NCBI GenBank assembly: GCA_937136755.1
Contig: CAKZOR010000132.1
Location: forward strand, 1 to 53,330
DNA from: an uncultured Flavobacteriaceae bacterium
GTDB taxonomy: Bacteria; Bacteroidota; Bacteroidia; Flavobacteriales; Flavobacteriaceae
Direction: 5' to 3'
Length of the DNA: 53,330 bases
Shown here: piece by piece, positions 36,653 to 45,679 of the stretch
How positions within the stretch are numbered: the stretch's first letter is position 1
Layout: the number at the start of each line of letters is the position of its first letter
Notes under the pieces: generated by a model
The model's database searches: none
The model's input: the letters and a program-made list of their open reading frames with translations, nothing else
What the model was told of the DNA's origin: nothing
Made by a program: the position numbers and the translations under genes

Positions 36653-37723
36653 ATGGAGTACCTAAGCACCTATGAAAAAGAAGCTGTTCAGTTATTAAAA
36701 TCTCTGATTGAAACCCCCTCTTTTTCTTCAGAAGAAGCCCATACAGCCAAGCGCATTGAAGAATGGTTGGAACAAAAAGGAATCTCCTACCAAAAGAGTG
36801 GGCACAATAGATATGCCTTTAACAAGCATTTTGATCCTAAAAAACCCAGCCTGCTATTAAACTCTCACCACGACACGGTAAAACCCAATAGCGCTTACAC
36901 TCTTGACCCCTTTAAGGCCATTGAAAAGGACGGAAAAATTTACGGTCTTGGCAGCAACGACGCAGGAGGCTGTTTGGTATGTTTACTGAGTACTTTTGCG
37001 CATTTCTACGAGCGTAAAGATTTAAAACACAACCTTATTATAGTCGCTTCTGCAGAAGAAGAGAGCTCTGGCCCTAATGGCTTAAACTCCGTATTACCTC
37101 TACTGCCAGAAATAGATATGGCCATTGTGGGAGAACCCACCCAAATGCATTTGGCCATTGCAGAAAAAGGCCTTGTTGTTTTTGACGGTGTTATAAAGGG
37201 AACGCCCTCTCATGCAGCACACCCCAATTCTGATCAAGCGATTTATAAAACTGCTGGGGTGCTGAATTGGTTCGAAACCTACGCCTTTGAAAAAGTATCT
37301 GATTTTTTAGGACCCGTTAAAATGACCGTAACACAGATTCAAGCGGGGAGCCAACACAATGTAATTCCAGCTGAAGTAAGACTGGTGATAGATGTTAGGG
37401 TAAATGATTGTTATTCAAATGCAGAAATAAATGCACTCTTACAAAAAGAAGCCCCTCTAGAATTAAGGGCGAGGAGTTTGAGGCTTGGATCGTCGGCCGT
37501 GAGGCCAGACCACCCTTTAGTGATCGCTGGAAAAAATATGGGTCGGGAAACCTATGGCTCTCCCACACTATCTGACCAAGCGGCTATATCGGGTCCTTCT
37601 ATGAAATTAGGGCCTGGAGATAGTACCAGATCGCATTCAGCAGATGAATTTATTTACAGGCATGAAATTGCCCAGGGCATTGAAATATACTGCTCACTTT
37701 TAAATACTTATTTAACACAATAA
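36653..37723 (+). CDS. argE: M20-family acetylornithine deacetylase-type hydrolase
   Basis: 356 aa; LLLNSHHDTVKPNSAYTLDPF, GLGSNDAGGCLV, VASAEEESSGPNGL, GPGDSTRSHSADEFI. Confidence 0.9.
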   Translation: MEYLSTYEKEAVQLLKSLIETPSFSSEEAHTAKRIEEWLEQKGISYQKSGHNRYAFNKHFDPKKPSLLLNSHHDTVKPNSAYTLDPFKAIEKDGKIYGLGSNDAGGCLVCLLSTFAHFYERKDLKHNLIIVASAEEESSGPNGLNSVLPLLPEIDMAIVGEPTQMHLAIAEKGLVVFDGVIKGTPSHAAHPNSDQAIYKTAGVLNWFETYAFEKVSDFLGPVKMTVTQIQAGSQHNVIPAEVRLVIDVRVNDCYSNAEINALLQKEAPLELRARSLRLGSSAVRPDHPLVIAGKNMGRETYGSPTLSDQAAISGPSMKLGPGDSTRSHSADEFIYRHEIAQGIEIYCSLLNTYLTQ

Positions 37724-37728
37724 CGCTT

Positions 37729-39015
37729 ATGAAACTTTGGGATAAAGGGGGTAGCACCCATGAAAAAATTGATTTTTTTACTGTTGGAAATGATAGGGCG
37801 CTAGACTTATTTTTAGCCCCTTATGATGTAAAAGCCTCCATGGCGCACGCAGAAATGTTGGCCACTGTGGGTTTACTTGAGGCAGAAGAAGCCACAAATT
37901 TAATCACTGCTTTAGCACAAATTGGCAAAGAAATTGCTGCGGGCACTTTTGAGATTGAAGCGGAGTTTGAAGACGTTCACTCTAAAATAGAATTTTTACT
38001 CACGGAGCGATTGGGAGAGGTAGGGAAAAAAATTCATGCAGCTAGGTCTAGAAATGATCAAGTATTGGTGGCCATGCAATTGTTTTTAAAGGATCAAATT
38101 CAAGAGATTAAAACAGGGAGTCAAGATTTGTTTCACCTATTAATTTCGTTGGCAGAAAAACATGCTGGGCTTATTTTACCGGGATATACCCACTTGCAAG
38201 TGGCCATGCCTTCTTCCTTTGGCCTTTGGTTTTCTTCCTATGCGGAGAGTCTTACAGACGATGTCTTTTTTCTAGAAGCAGCCTATAAGGTATGTGATCA
38301 AAACCCCCTGGGAAGTGCTGCCGGCTATGGAAGTTCTTTTCCTATAAATCGAAAAATGACCACGGAAAAACTGGGTTTTAGTACCCTTAAATACAATGTA
38401 GTGGCTGCTCAAATGGGTAGGGGAAAAACAGAAAAGGCAGTGGCGTTTGGAATGAGTGCGGTGGCCGCTACTCTAGGAAAATTGGCCATGGATATTTGTC
38501 TATATATGAGTCAAGACCTGAATTTTATAAGCTTCCCAGACCAACTGACTACCGGATCTAGTATTATGCCCCACAAAAAAAACCCTGATGTCTTTGAATT
38601 GATTAGGGCAAAATGCAATAAAATTCAAACCCTACCTACACAATTGAGCCAGTTAACGGCAAATTTACCCAGTGGGTATCACAGGGATTTACAGCTTTTA
38701 AAGGAGGTGTTGCTCCCTGCTATCACCGAATTACAAAGTTGTTTGGACCTCATGCATTTTGCTTTAAAGGAGGTGGTTCCTAATACGGATTTGGGTCAAG
38801 ACTCTAAATACGACGCCATGTACTCTGTAGACACCCTCAATGAAATGGTGCTCCAGGGAATGCCCTTTAGAGAGGCCTACAAGGCAATGGGTGTCCTGAT
38901 CGCAGATGGGACCTACCAACCCAAAAAGGACCTCCACCACACCCATGAAGGAAGTATGGGTAATTTGTGCTTAGAGGAGATTAAAGCGAAAATGGACCGC
39001 GCTTGCGATTTTTAA
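37729..39015 (+). CDS. argH: Argininosuccinate lyase
   Basis: 428 aa; EDVHSKIEFLLTERLGEVGKKIHAARSRNDQVLVAMQLFLK, PGYTHLQVAMPSSFG, TTGSSIMPHKKNPDVFELIRAKCN. Confidence 0.96.
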   Translation: MKLWDKGGSTHEKIDFFTVGNDRALDLFLAPYDVKASMAHAEMLATVGLLEAEEATNLITALAQIGKEIAAGTFEIEAEFEDVHSKIEFLLTERLGEVGKKIHAARSRNDQVLVAMQLFLKDQIQEIKTGSQDLFHLLISLAEKHAGLILPGYTHLQVAMPSSFGLWFSSYAESLTDDVFFLEAAYKVCDQNPLGSAAGYGSSFPINRKMTTEKLGFSTLKYNVVAAQMGRGKTEKAVAFGMSAVAATLGKLAMDICLYMSQDLNFISFPDQLTTGSSIMPHKKNPDVFELIRAKCNKIQTLPTQLSQLTANLPSGYHRDLQLLKEVLLPAITELQSCLDLMHFALKEVVPNTDLGQDSKYDAMYSVDTLNEMVLQGMPFREAYKAMGVLIADGTYQPKKDLHHTHEGSMGNLCLEEIKAKMDRACDF

Positions 39016-39031
39016 TCTGTAAAAAAGAGAC

Positions 39032-40036
39032 TTACTGAATCATTTTTAAGTTAATGATTTCTTGCTCCGTAAGGGCGCGCCACTGACCCCTTGGTAGGTC
39101 TTTCTTTGTAAGACCTGCATACACCACCCGGTCTAATTTAATGAGCTCGTATCCCAAATGCTCAAACAATCGTTTAATGATGTTATTTTTAGCACTTAGA
39201 ATCTCAATACCTACTTCAGTGGCAGGAGCTCCTTCAATAGGTGAAATTTCATGCACACGAACGGGACCGTCTTCTAAAACGACTACTTTTCTGATTTTCT
39301 CAAGATCGTCTGCTTTTAAGGACCTACCCAAAGTAGCGTGGTATATTTTTCTAAAACCATTCTTTGGCTTGGTGAGTTTGGTTTGTAATTCACCATCGTT
39401 GGTGAAGAGTAACAATCCAGAGGCTGTTTTGTCTAAGCGACCCACGGGTTTGATCTTAGATTTGGTGGCATTTGCAACCAGGCCAAGGGCAGATTTAGGA
39501 TGCGATGCATCTGTGGAAGCACTGTCAAAATCTTTGGGCTTGTTCAATAAAATATAGGCTCTTTTCTCAGGATTTAAAGTTACACCATCAAAGCTAACCA
39601 CATCTGAAAGGGCTACCCTATAACCCATCTCAGTAACTGCTTTTCCATTGACTTTCACACTTCCGGCAGCAATAAAAATATCTGCTTCTCTTCTAGAGCA
39701 CACCCCAGAATTTGAAATATACCTATTTAAACGGATTGAATTGTCGTCTGCTTTTTTGGCTGGTTTAGCCGGAGTATGGGCTACTAATTTTGGTCCTTTT
39801 GCTTGTGTACCACTAGCAAAGGTATCTTTATTGACTGTTTTTCTGTAGCCCTTTTTATTTGATCCAGCAGGCTTTAAACGTGCATTAGCAGAAGGCTCCT
39901 CCAAACCACTTTTGCTAAAAGGACCACTGTTCCCTTTCTTTATAGGGGAGTTTCCCCTAGCACTACTCGTTTTTCTAAACGTTCCAGACCCACGTCCAGA
40001 GGCTTTTTTATCGCCGTCAAAATTATTACGCCCCAT
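39032..40036 (-). CDS. rRNA pseudouridine synthase (RsuA/RluB family) with long basic N-terminal extension
   Basis: 334 aa; S4 domain IRLNRYISNSGVCSRREADIFIAAGSVKVNGK; KPVGRLDKTASGLLLFTNDGEL. Confidence 0.93.
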   Translation of the reverse strand: MGRNNFDGDKKASGRGSGTFRKTSSARGNSPIKKGNSGPFSKSGLEEPSANARLKPAGSNKKGYRKTVNKDTFASGTQAKGPKLVAHTPAKPAKKADDNSIRLNRYISNSGVCSRREADIFIAAGSVKVNGKAVTEMGYRVALSDVVSFDGVTLNPEKRAYILLNKPKDFDSASTDASHPKSALGLVANATKSKIKPVGRLDKTASGLLLFTNDGELQTKLTKPKNGFRKIYHATLGRSLKADDLEKIRKVVVLEDGPVRVHEISPIEGAPATEVGIEILSAKNNIIKRLFEHLGYELIKLDRVVYAGLTKKDLPRGQWRALTEQEIINLKMIQ

Positions 40037-40084
40037 TGCTTCTTATTTTGTGCAAAGGTAGTGTATTGTTTTAGATTGGAGCGA

Positions 40085-40990
40085 TTAAATAAACCTGCGC
40101 AGTAATAGGTCTGGATCTATCAATAAGATACCGAAAACACCTGCCACTATAATGAACTTTAGCAGGTTGTGAATGCCTAAATAATGTTGCTTTTGATGGG
40201 CCCACCAAAGGACAATTACTACCAAGATTACCAACATAAATGCCCCTTTGAAATATACATCCATGGCCCCGACATTGAAATAGCGAATTAATGCATAGGT
40301 CGGTAGGGCAGTGGCAATGAGTAACAAACTAATACAGTACTTAGAAAATCTAGTGCCATAGCGCACCGCTACTGTTTTGTAATTCTGAGTGAGGTCTCCA
40401 GTGAGGTTTTCTAAATCCTTGACCATTTCCTTAGCCAAGATGAGTAGAAAAAGAAAGACGGCATGAACAAAGATCACGGGAGCCAGATTTTTATAATACA
40501 CAAACACCGTGAAAAATGGCGTAATCGCAAGGCTAGCTGAGACCAGGTTTCCCACAAAAGTGATTCTCTTTAACTTATGTGAGTACAGCCAAATACCAAA
40601 AATGTAAGCAGAGAAAAATACCACTGCTCTAAAAGACACCGCACTGGCCATGAAAACCGCTATAAAATTTCCTGTAAAATAGGCGGTTATTTTTGCCCGC
40701 TGAGAAATATGCCTGTCTAACAAGGTCTTTCTAGGCCTGTTGATGAGGTCTTTTTCTGCGTCATAAAAACTATTAATGATGTAACCGCTACCAATGACTA
40801 TAGCAGTAGACAACACCAATAATGCTAGATCAGGGTCTAAAAGAAGTTCTTTTAAGGGTTTATCGGGGGCTAAGATAAAAATGGAACACAGGTATTGAGC
40901 CAATACTATTAGGGCTATGTTATACCCTCTAAGTACAGAAAAAAAAGCGAGTCCCTTTAAAGCGAACCGCGATAGAGGACTTTGGGACAT
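40085..40990 (-). CDS. UbiA-family prenyltransferase (geranylgeranylglycerol-phosphate geranylgeranyltransferase-like)
   Basis: 301 aa, multi-TM; first Asp motif NSFYDAEKDLINRPRK, second Asp motif KEMVKDLENLTGDLTQNYKTVAVRYG. Confidence 0.85.
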   Translation of the reverse strand: MSQSPLSRFALKGLAFFSVLRGYNIALIVLAQYLCSIFILAPDKPLKELLLDPDLALLVLSTAIVIGSGYIINSFYDAEKDLINRPRKTLLDRHISQRAKITAYFTGNFIAVFMASAVSFRAVVFFSAYIFGIWLYSHKLKRITFVGNLVSASLAITPFFTVFVYYKNLAPVIFVHAVFLFLLILAKEMVKDLENLTGDLTQNYKTVAVRYGTRFSKYCISLLLIATALPTYALIRYFNVGAMDVYFKGAFMLVILVVIVLWWAHQKQHYLGIHNLLKFIIVAGVFGILLIDPDLLLRRFI

Positions 40991-40999
40991 AATTTAAAA

Positions 41000-41938
41000 T
41001 TAAAAATTGTAAACCACTTCTAAATGGTAATTCTTTAAGGCTTTTTGGGCTTTTTCGAGATCTGGCGTAAATCCTAAAATATAGCCTCCACCACCAGAGC
41101 CACATAGCTTTAAGTAGTAATCATTTGTTTTTAGTCCCTCTTGCCAAAGCGCATGAAATTCTGTTGGAATCATCGGTTTAAAGTGGTCTAGGACTACCTT
41201 AGACAATTGGCGAATATTTGAAAATAAAGAGCTTACATTGCCATTGACAAAGTCTTCTACACATGCGTCTGTATGTTTTATAAACTGATCTTTAAGCATG
41301 TTTCTGAAACCCTCTTGCTTCATTTGCTCCATGAACAATTGAACCATTGGGGCAGTTTCTCCAACTTGACCTGAATCTATAAGAAAAACGGCTCCCTTAC
41401 CTGCAGTGTGCTGAGATGGAATGGCCGTAGAAGCTATATGGTCTTGAGCGTGTATTAAAATAGGCAAACTCAAATAAGAATTCAATGGATCTAAACCCGA
41501 GGATTTTCCGTGAAAAAAAGATTCCATAGTCCCGAAAAGTTCTTTTAGTTCAAGTAACTTTTCTCGGGTTAAATTTTCTAAAACAGTGATTTTGCGTTGT
41601 GCATAATTGTCATAAATGGCAGCGACTAATGCGCCACTACTCCCAATTCCATATCCCTGAGGAATGGTGGAGTCAAAATACAATCCATTGGAAATGTCTT
41701 GTTGTAAGCGATCTAAATCAAAAGAAAATACCGCTGGATCTTTTTCTTGTAAAGCGGCTAAATGCTCGGCAAAACCGGCCAAACTTTGGTTAGAACTCGA
41801 ATGGCCCTCTGCTGCATTTTTGGGAATAATTAAAGCGCCTTTTGCAGCGTTATAAGGGATGGAAAGGCCTTTAGAATCTTTAATAATCCCGTACTCTCCA
41901 AAAAGTAAAATCTTTGCGTAAAAAAGTGGGCCTTTCAT
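41000..41938 (-). CDS. Mevalonate kinase-like GHMP kinase (ORF opens at 41983; start MKGPLFYAK more likely)
   Basis: FYAKILLFGEYGIIKDSKGLSIP, IPQGYGIGSSGALVAAIYD, KSSGLDPLNSYLSLP, KLCGSGGGGYILGF. Confidence 0.88.
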   Translation of the reverse strand: MKGPLFYAKILLFGEYGIIKDSKGLSIPYNAAKGALIIPKNAAEGHSSSNQSLAGFAEHLAALQEKDPAVFSFDLDRLQQDISNGLYFDSTIPQGYGIGSSGALVAAIYDNYAQRKITVLENLTREKLLELKELFGTMESFFHGKSSGLDPLNSYLSLPILIHAQDHIASTAIPSQHTAGKGAVFLIDSGQVGETAPMVQLFMEQMKQEGFRNMLKDQFIKHTDACVEDFVNGNVSSLFSNIRQLSKVVLDHFKPMIPTEFHALWQEGLKTNDYYLKLCGSGGGGYILGFTPDLEKAQKALKNYHLEVVYNF

Positions 41939-41951
41939 AGGGTGTAATTTT

Positions 41952-43067
41952 TTAAGGTGTTTCAGTGTGAGATATGCTTCCACTTCCTACCTGATCACAA
42001 ATATACTGTCCATTTTGACAATGTACAACTAATTCGTTTTCAATAAATTGAAGCAGCTGCTCTTTATGCATTTCTGGATATAACAGATGCACATTTGCCC
42101 CTGCATCTAAGGTAAAACAAACCGGTATTTGGGTCAGTTCTCTAAAAGCCCAAATTTTTTCAATGATGGATAAGGTGCCAGGCTTCATCAAAATAAAATA
42201 GGGATTGCTTGTAAGCATCATTGCATGAAGTGTTAATGCCTCTGACTCCACTACACCTATAAACTTTTTCATATCTCCAGAGACCAACGCCTCAGTCAAT
42301 ACAGCCAATTGATCGTGGGCCTGTTGAAACCTTGCTTCAGCAAAAGGATGGTTTTCCATTAAACCGTGACCAACTGTACTGCTCACCATCTTTTCTCCTT
42401 TATCTACCAGTAAAATAGTGTCCTGGAAATTTTTAAAAACAGGCGCTAATTCTTGGTTAAATGGCACTGCTATTAAGTCTTGACTCGATTCAAAAACAGT
42501 TGTTTTCCCCCATTGCATTAAAGGACCTCTAATACTTCTAGCAGCACTACCCGAACCGAGTCTTGCTAAAAAAGAAGCTTTTTCATAAAATGCTTCTGAA
42601 AAATCCTTTTTATTATCAGGGGGAAATTCATTTGACAACTCGAGCAAGCAGAGAGAAAGTGCTGCCATAGCACTTGCAGACGAGGCTATTCCACTAGAAT
42701 GCGGAAAGGTATTGTCGCTGTGAATGATAATATGATATGCTTTTAAAAAGGGTAAATAGTCTACGACCCTAGTGAAAAAAGACGCTATTTTTGGATGAAA
42801 ATCTGGCTTGGGCGCACCTTCGAAAGAAAATTCAAAAGAAAATTCCTGAGCGCTTTTATCAATCCCCCTATCTTTGTGAGCCAAAGCAACTGAAGTCTTT
42901 GTTTTACAATGGTTTAAGGTAAAACTAAGGGAAGGATTTGCTGGGATTTGAGGATCGTATTTCCCCCAGTATTTAACTAAAGCTATATTACTTGGAGCAG
43001 ACCAAGTGACTGTTTGGTCTGTGATTACTGCTTGTTGAGATGAGGGTATAAAGCCAACAGCTTCCAT
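41952..43067 (-). CDS. mvaD: Diphosphomevalonate decarboxylase
   Basis: 371 aa; APSNIALVKYWGKYDPQIPANPSLSFTL, FPHSSGIASSASAMAALSLCL, ARLGSGSAARSIRG, CFTLDAGANVHLLYP. Confidence 0.94.
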   Translation of the reverse strand: MEAVGFIPSSQQAVITDQTVTWSAPSNIALVKYWGKYDPQIPANPSLSFTLNHCKTKTSVALAHKDRGIDKSAQEFSFEFSFEGAPKPDFHPKIASFFTRVVDYLPFLKAYHIIIHSDNTFPHSSGIASSASAMAALSLCLLELSNEFPPDNKKDFSEAFYEKASFLARLGSGSAARSIRGPLMQWGKTTVFESSQDLIAVPFNQELAPVFKNFQDTILLVDKGEKMVSSTVGHGLMENHPFAEARFQQAHDQLAVLTEALVSGDMKKFIGVVESEALTLHAMMLTSNPYFILMKPGTLSIIEKIWAFRELTQIPVCFTLDAGANVHLLYPEMHKEQLLQFIENELVVHCQNGQYICDQVGSGSISHTETP

Positions 43068-43186
43068 AGAAAAAATTTAACACAAATATACAGCATATGA
43101 ATCTATTATGTGGAAGCTTTTAAGTAATATAAATAAACAAAGCATGCTTATTTTTGGTATTTTAGTACACTTAAAATAACTGACCC

Positions 43187-43660
43187 TTGAAAAAAACCTT
43201 ATACTACATCTTCATCTCCGTAACGATCTGTCTTTTGGTGGGCTTTTTATCTAGTTTTGCTACCCAAAGTTCTGTGAATGATTGGTATGTGGGCCTTGAA
43301 AAGCCTTTTTTTAATCCGCCCAACTGGGTATTTGCACCCGTATGGAGCATCTTGTATATTATGATGGGTATAGCTGCGGGATTGGTTTGGGCAAAAGGAT
43401 ACTATCATGTATGGGTGAAAACTGCCCTCTATCATTTTTTATTTCAACTCTTACTCAACGCACTTTGGTCCATTACATTTTTTGGCTTAAAAAATCCTTT
43501 AATAGCTTTAGTTGTAATCTTAGGTTTGAATGTTTTGCTATTGTTTACTTATAAATGGTTTAAAATAGTTTTTCCAAAAGCAGCCTATCTGCTACTTCCT
43601 TACATGGCTTGGGTCGCTTTTGCCACTGCTTTGAACACTGCTATTTGGTGGCTTAATTAG
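43187..43660 (+). CDS. TspO/MBR-family tryptophan-rich sensory protein (TTG start)
   Basis: 157 aa, five TM; WYVGLEKPFFNPPNWVFAPVWSILYIMMGIAAGLVW, LLLNALWSITFFGLKNPLIAL, WVAFATALNTAIWWLN. Confidence 0.93.
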   Translation: MKKTLYYIFISVTICLLVGFLSSFATQSSVNDWYVGLEKPFFNPPNWVFAPVWSILYIMMGIAAGLVWAKGYYHVWVKTALYHFLFQLLLNALWSITFFGLKNPLIALVVILGLNVLLLFTYKWFKIVFPKAAYLLLPYMAWVAFATALNTAIWWLN

Positions 43661-44900
43661 TTCCCTCAAGGCTTTGTACCATTCCTTTAGCTGCTAAATA
43701 AGCGGTGGTCCATGCATTCTGAAAATTAAACCCCCCAGTAATAGCGTCTATATTTAAAAGTTCCCCAGCAAAATATAAACCTGGAAATTTTTTGCTTTGA
43801 AGGTCTGTAAAAGAAACTTCTTTTAATTTTATACCACCAGCAGTCACAAACTCCTCTTTAAAAGTACTTTTACCTTTAACTTCGAAATCTGATGCACTTA
43901 GGATTTCTGACAGTGATTGAAGTTGGCTTTTTGTCATATTGGCCCAAATTAAATCTGAAGGAATTTCTATATGCATTAACAAACTTTGCCACAAACGCTT
44001 GGGAAGTCCAAAAGGAACCCACTTCATCAGTGTTTTTTTAGAATCTTTTTTCTTCAAAGTATGTAGCGCTTCAAGGACCTCTTGCGCATGTTTATACTCA
44101 GGTAAAAAATTGACACTAATAGTAAAATTGTAGTCTAACCCATTTAACAAACGCGCACCCCAAGCAGAAAGTTTTAATATAGCAGGTCCACTAAGTCCCC
44201 AATGGGTAATAAGCAAGGGGCCCTGAGCGTGAAGGGCTTTTTTCTGCTTTACGCCGGGCAATTTTAAATGTACCCTTGCAGGGGTACTTAAACCCGCCAA
44301 ACCTTCAATTCTTGGATCTTTGATATTAAAAGTAAACAAAGAGGGTACTGCAGCTTCTATCCCATGTCCTAATTCTTGGAGCATTCGAATCATTTTGGGA
44401 CTACTGCCCGTGGCCATCAGGACCTTTTTAGCACAGTAAGTTTCTGTTGCTGTAATAATATTCCAGCCAGACGCATTGAGCGGTTCAATGGATTTAACCG
44501 CAGTTTTTGAATATAAGCTAATCCCTAGCTTTATCCTCAAAGAAGTAAAACAATCCATGATTGCTTGAGAAGTATTGGCCACAGGGAACATTCTTCCATC
44601 TGATTCAATTTTTAAAGGGACCCCCTGTGATTCAAAAAAAGCAATCACTTCCTTTGGACCGTAATGATGGAAAGGTCCTAGCAAGGCTTTTTCACCTCTG
44701 GGGTAATGGGTCACTAAGTCATCTGGCTCCATTGCGTCGTGGGTGACATTACACCTACCCCCGCCCGATATTTTCACTTTCTCTAAGCCTAAAGCACCTT
44801 TTTCAAATAGGGCAATTCTCAAGCTAGGGTTGAGCATAGCGGTTTGAATGGCCGCATAATATCCCGCTGCACCGCCTCCTATAATGGCTACATCTATCAT
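43653..44900 (-). CDS. HI0933/BaiN-like NAD(P)/FAD-dependent oxidoreductase
   Basis: 415 aa; VAIIGGGAAGYYAAIQTA, KVKISGGGRCNVTHD, FAGELLNIDAITGGFNFQNAWTTAYLAAKGM. Confidence 0.93.
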   Translation of the reverse strand: MIDVAIIGGGAAGYYAAIQTAMLNPSLRIALFEKGALGLEKVKISGGGRCNVTHDAMEPDDLVTHYPRGEKALLGPFHHYGPKEVIAFFESQGVPLKIESDGRMFPVANTSQAIMDCFTSLRIKLGISLYSKTAVKSIEPLNASGWNIITATETYCAKKVLMATGSSPKMIRMLQELGHGIEAAVPSLFTFNIKDPRIEGLAGLSTPARVHLKLPGVKQKKALHAQGPLLITHWGLSGPAILKLSAWGARLLNGLDYNFTISVNFLPEYKHAQEVLEALHTLKKKDSKKTLMKWVPFGLPKRLWQSLLMHIEIPSDLIWANMTKSQLQSLSEILSASDFEVKGKSTFKEEFVTAGGIKLKEVSFTDLQSKKFPGLYFAGELLNIDAITGGFNFQNAWTTAYLAAKGMVQSLEGTN

Positions 44901-45679
44901 TAAAAAGAACGGTCAGGGAAGTTCGTAAAAACAGCGTCTACACCCAGTTTCTTTACATTTTTTAAATCTTCTGAAGCATTCACCGTCCAGGTATATACCT
45001 TAAAACCGGCTGCATGAATTTGAGCTACAATAGTGGCATCTAAATCCTTGTAATAGGGATTAATTGACACCGCACTTAGTTCTATAGCCGTTGGAATAGC
45101 CTCTAATGGATGTGCTTCTGTAAGGACACCAATAGAAATCTCAGGAAGAAAGTCCCTTGTTTCCAACAGTAAGTTCCAATCAAAACTAGAAATCAAAAGA
45201 TCTTCTTCTTTCCAAGTGCCGTTGGAAAGATAGACTTCTAGTAAATTAGCCACTGGAGCGGCGGTATTAGGGCCTTTAAGTTCAATATTCAATGCAGCCC
45301 TTCCAGCCAATTGATTCAAAACAGTTTGTAAAAGGGGTATGCTATGACCTCCCTCTAAAACGACTTCTTGCAGTGTTTCCCATGTAAAAGAAGTAATAGG
45401 CCCTGAAGTGTTAGACAAGCGATCCAATTCATTGTCGTGAAAGACAACCAATTCACCGCTGGCAATCTGAAAAACATCTATCTCTATCATAGGCGCTCCT
45501 AACGCTACCGCTTTTTCAATAGAGGCTATCGTATTTTCAGTTTCATAACCCATTGCACCCCTGTGCCCTATAATCATAGGATTTTCAGTTTTCCCCATAG
45601 TACATGAATATAACATTATCCCTAAAAAAACACAAAGAAACCTATTGATCAGTGTATGACGTGAAAATTGCTTTATCAT
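44900..45679 (-). CDS. Glycerophosphodiester phosphodiesterase (lipoprotein)
   Basis: 259 aa; lipobox IMLYSC; MIIGHRGAMGYETENTIASIEKAVALGAPMIEIDVFQIASGELVVFHDNELDR. Confidence 0.93.
   Translation of the reverse strand: MIKQFSRHTLINRFLCVFLGIMLYSCTMGKTENPMIIGHRGAMGYETENTIASIEKAVALGAPMIEIDVFQIASGELVVFHDNELDRLSNTSGPITSFTWETLQEVVLEGGHSIPLLQTVLNQLAGRAALNIELKGPNTAAPVANLLEVYLSNGTWKEEDLLISSFDWNLLLETRDFLPEISIGVLTEAHPLEAIPTAIELSAVSINPYYKDLDATIVAQIHAAGFKVYTWTVNASEDLKNVKKLGVDAVFTNFPDRSF

Noticed and set aside
39141-39557. 138-aa plus-strand ORF
   Set aside because: Entirely antisense to the pseudouridine synthase coding region; no independent evidence.
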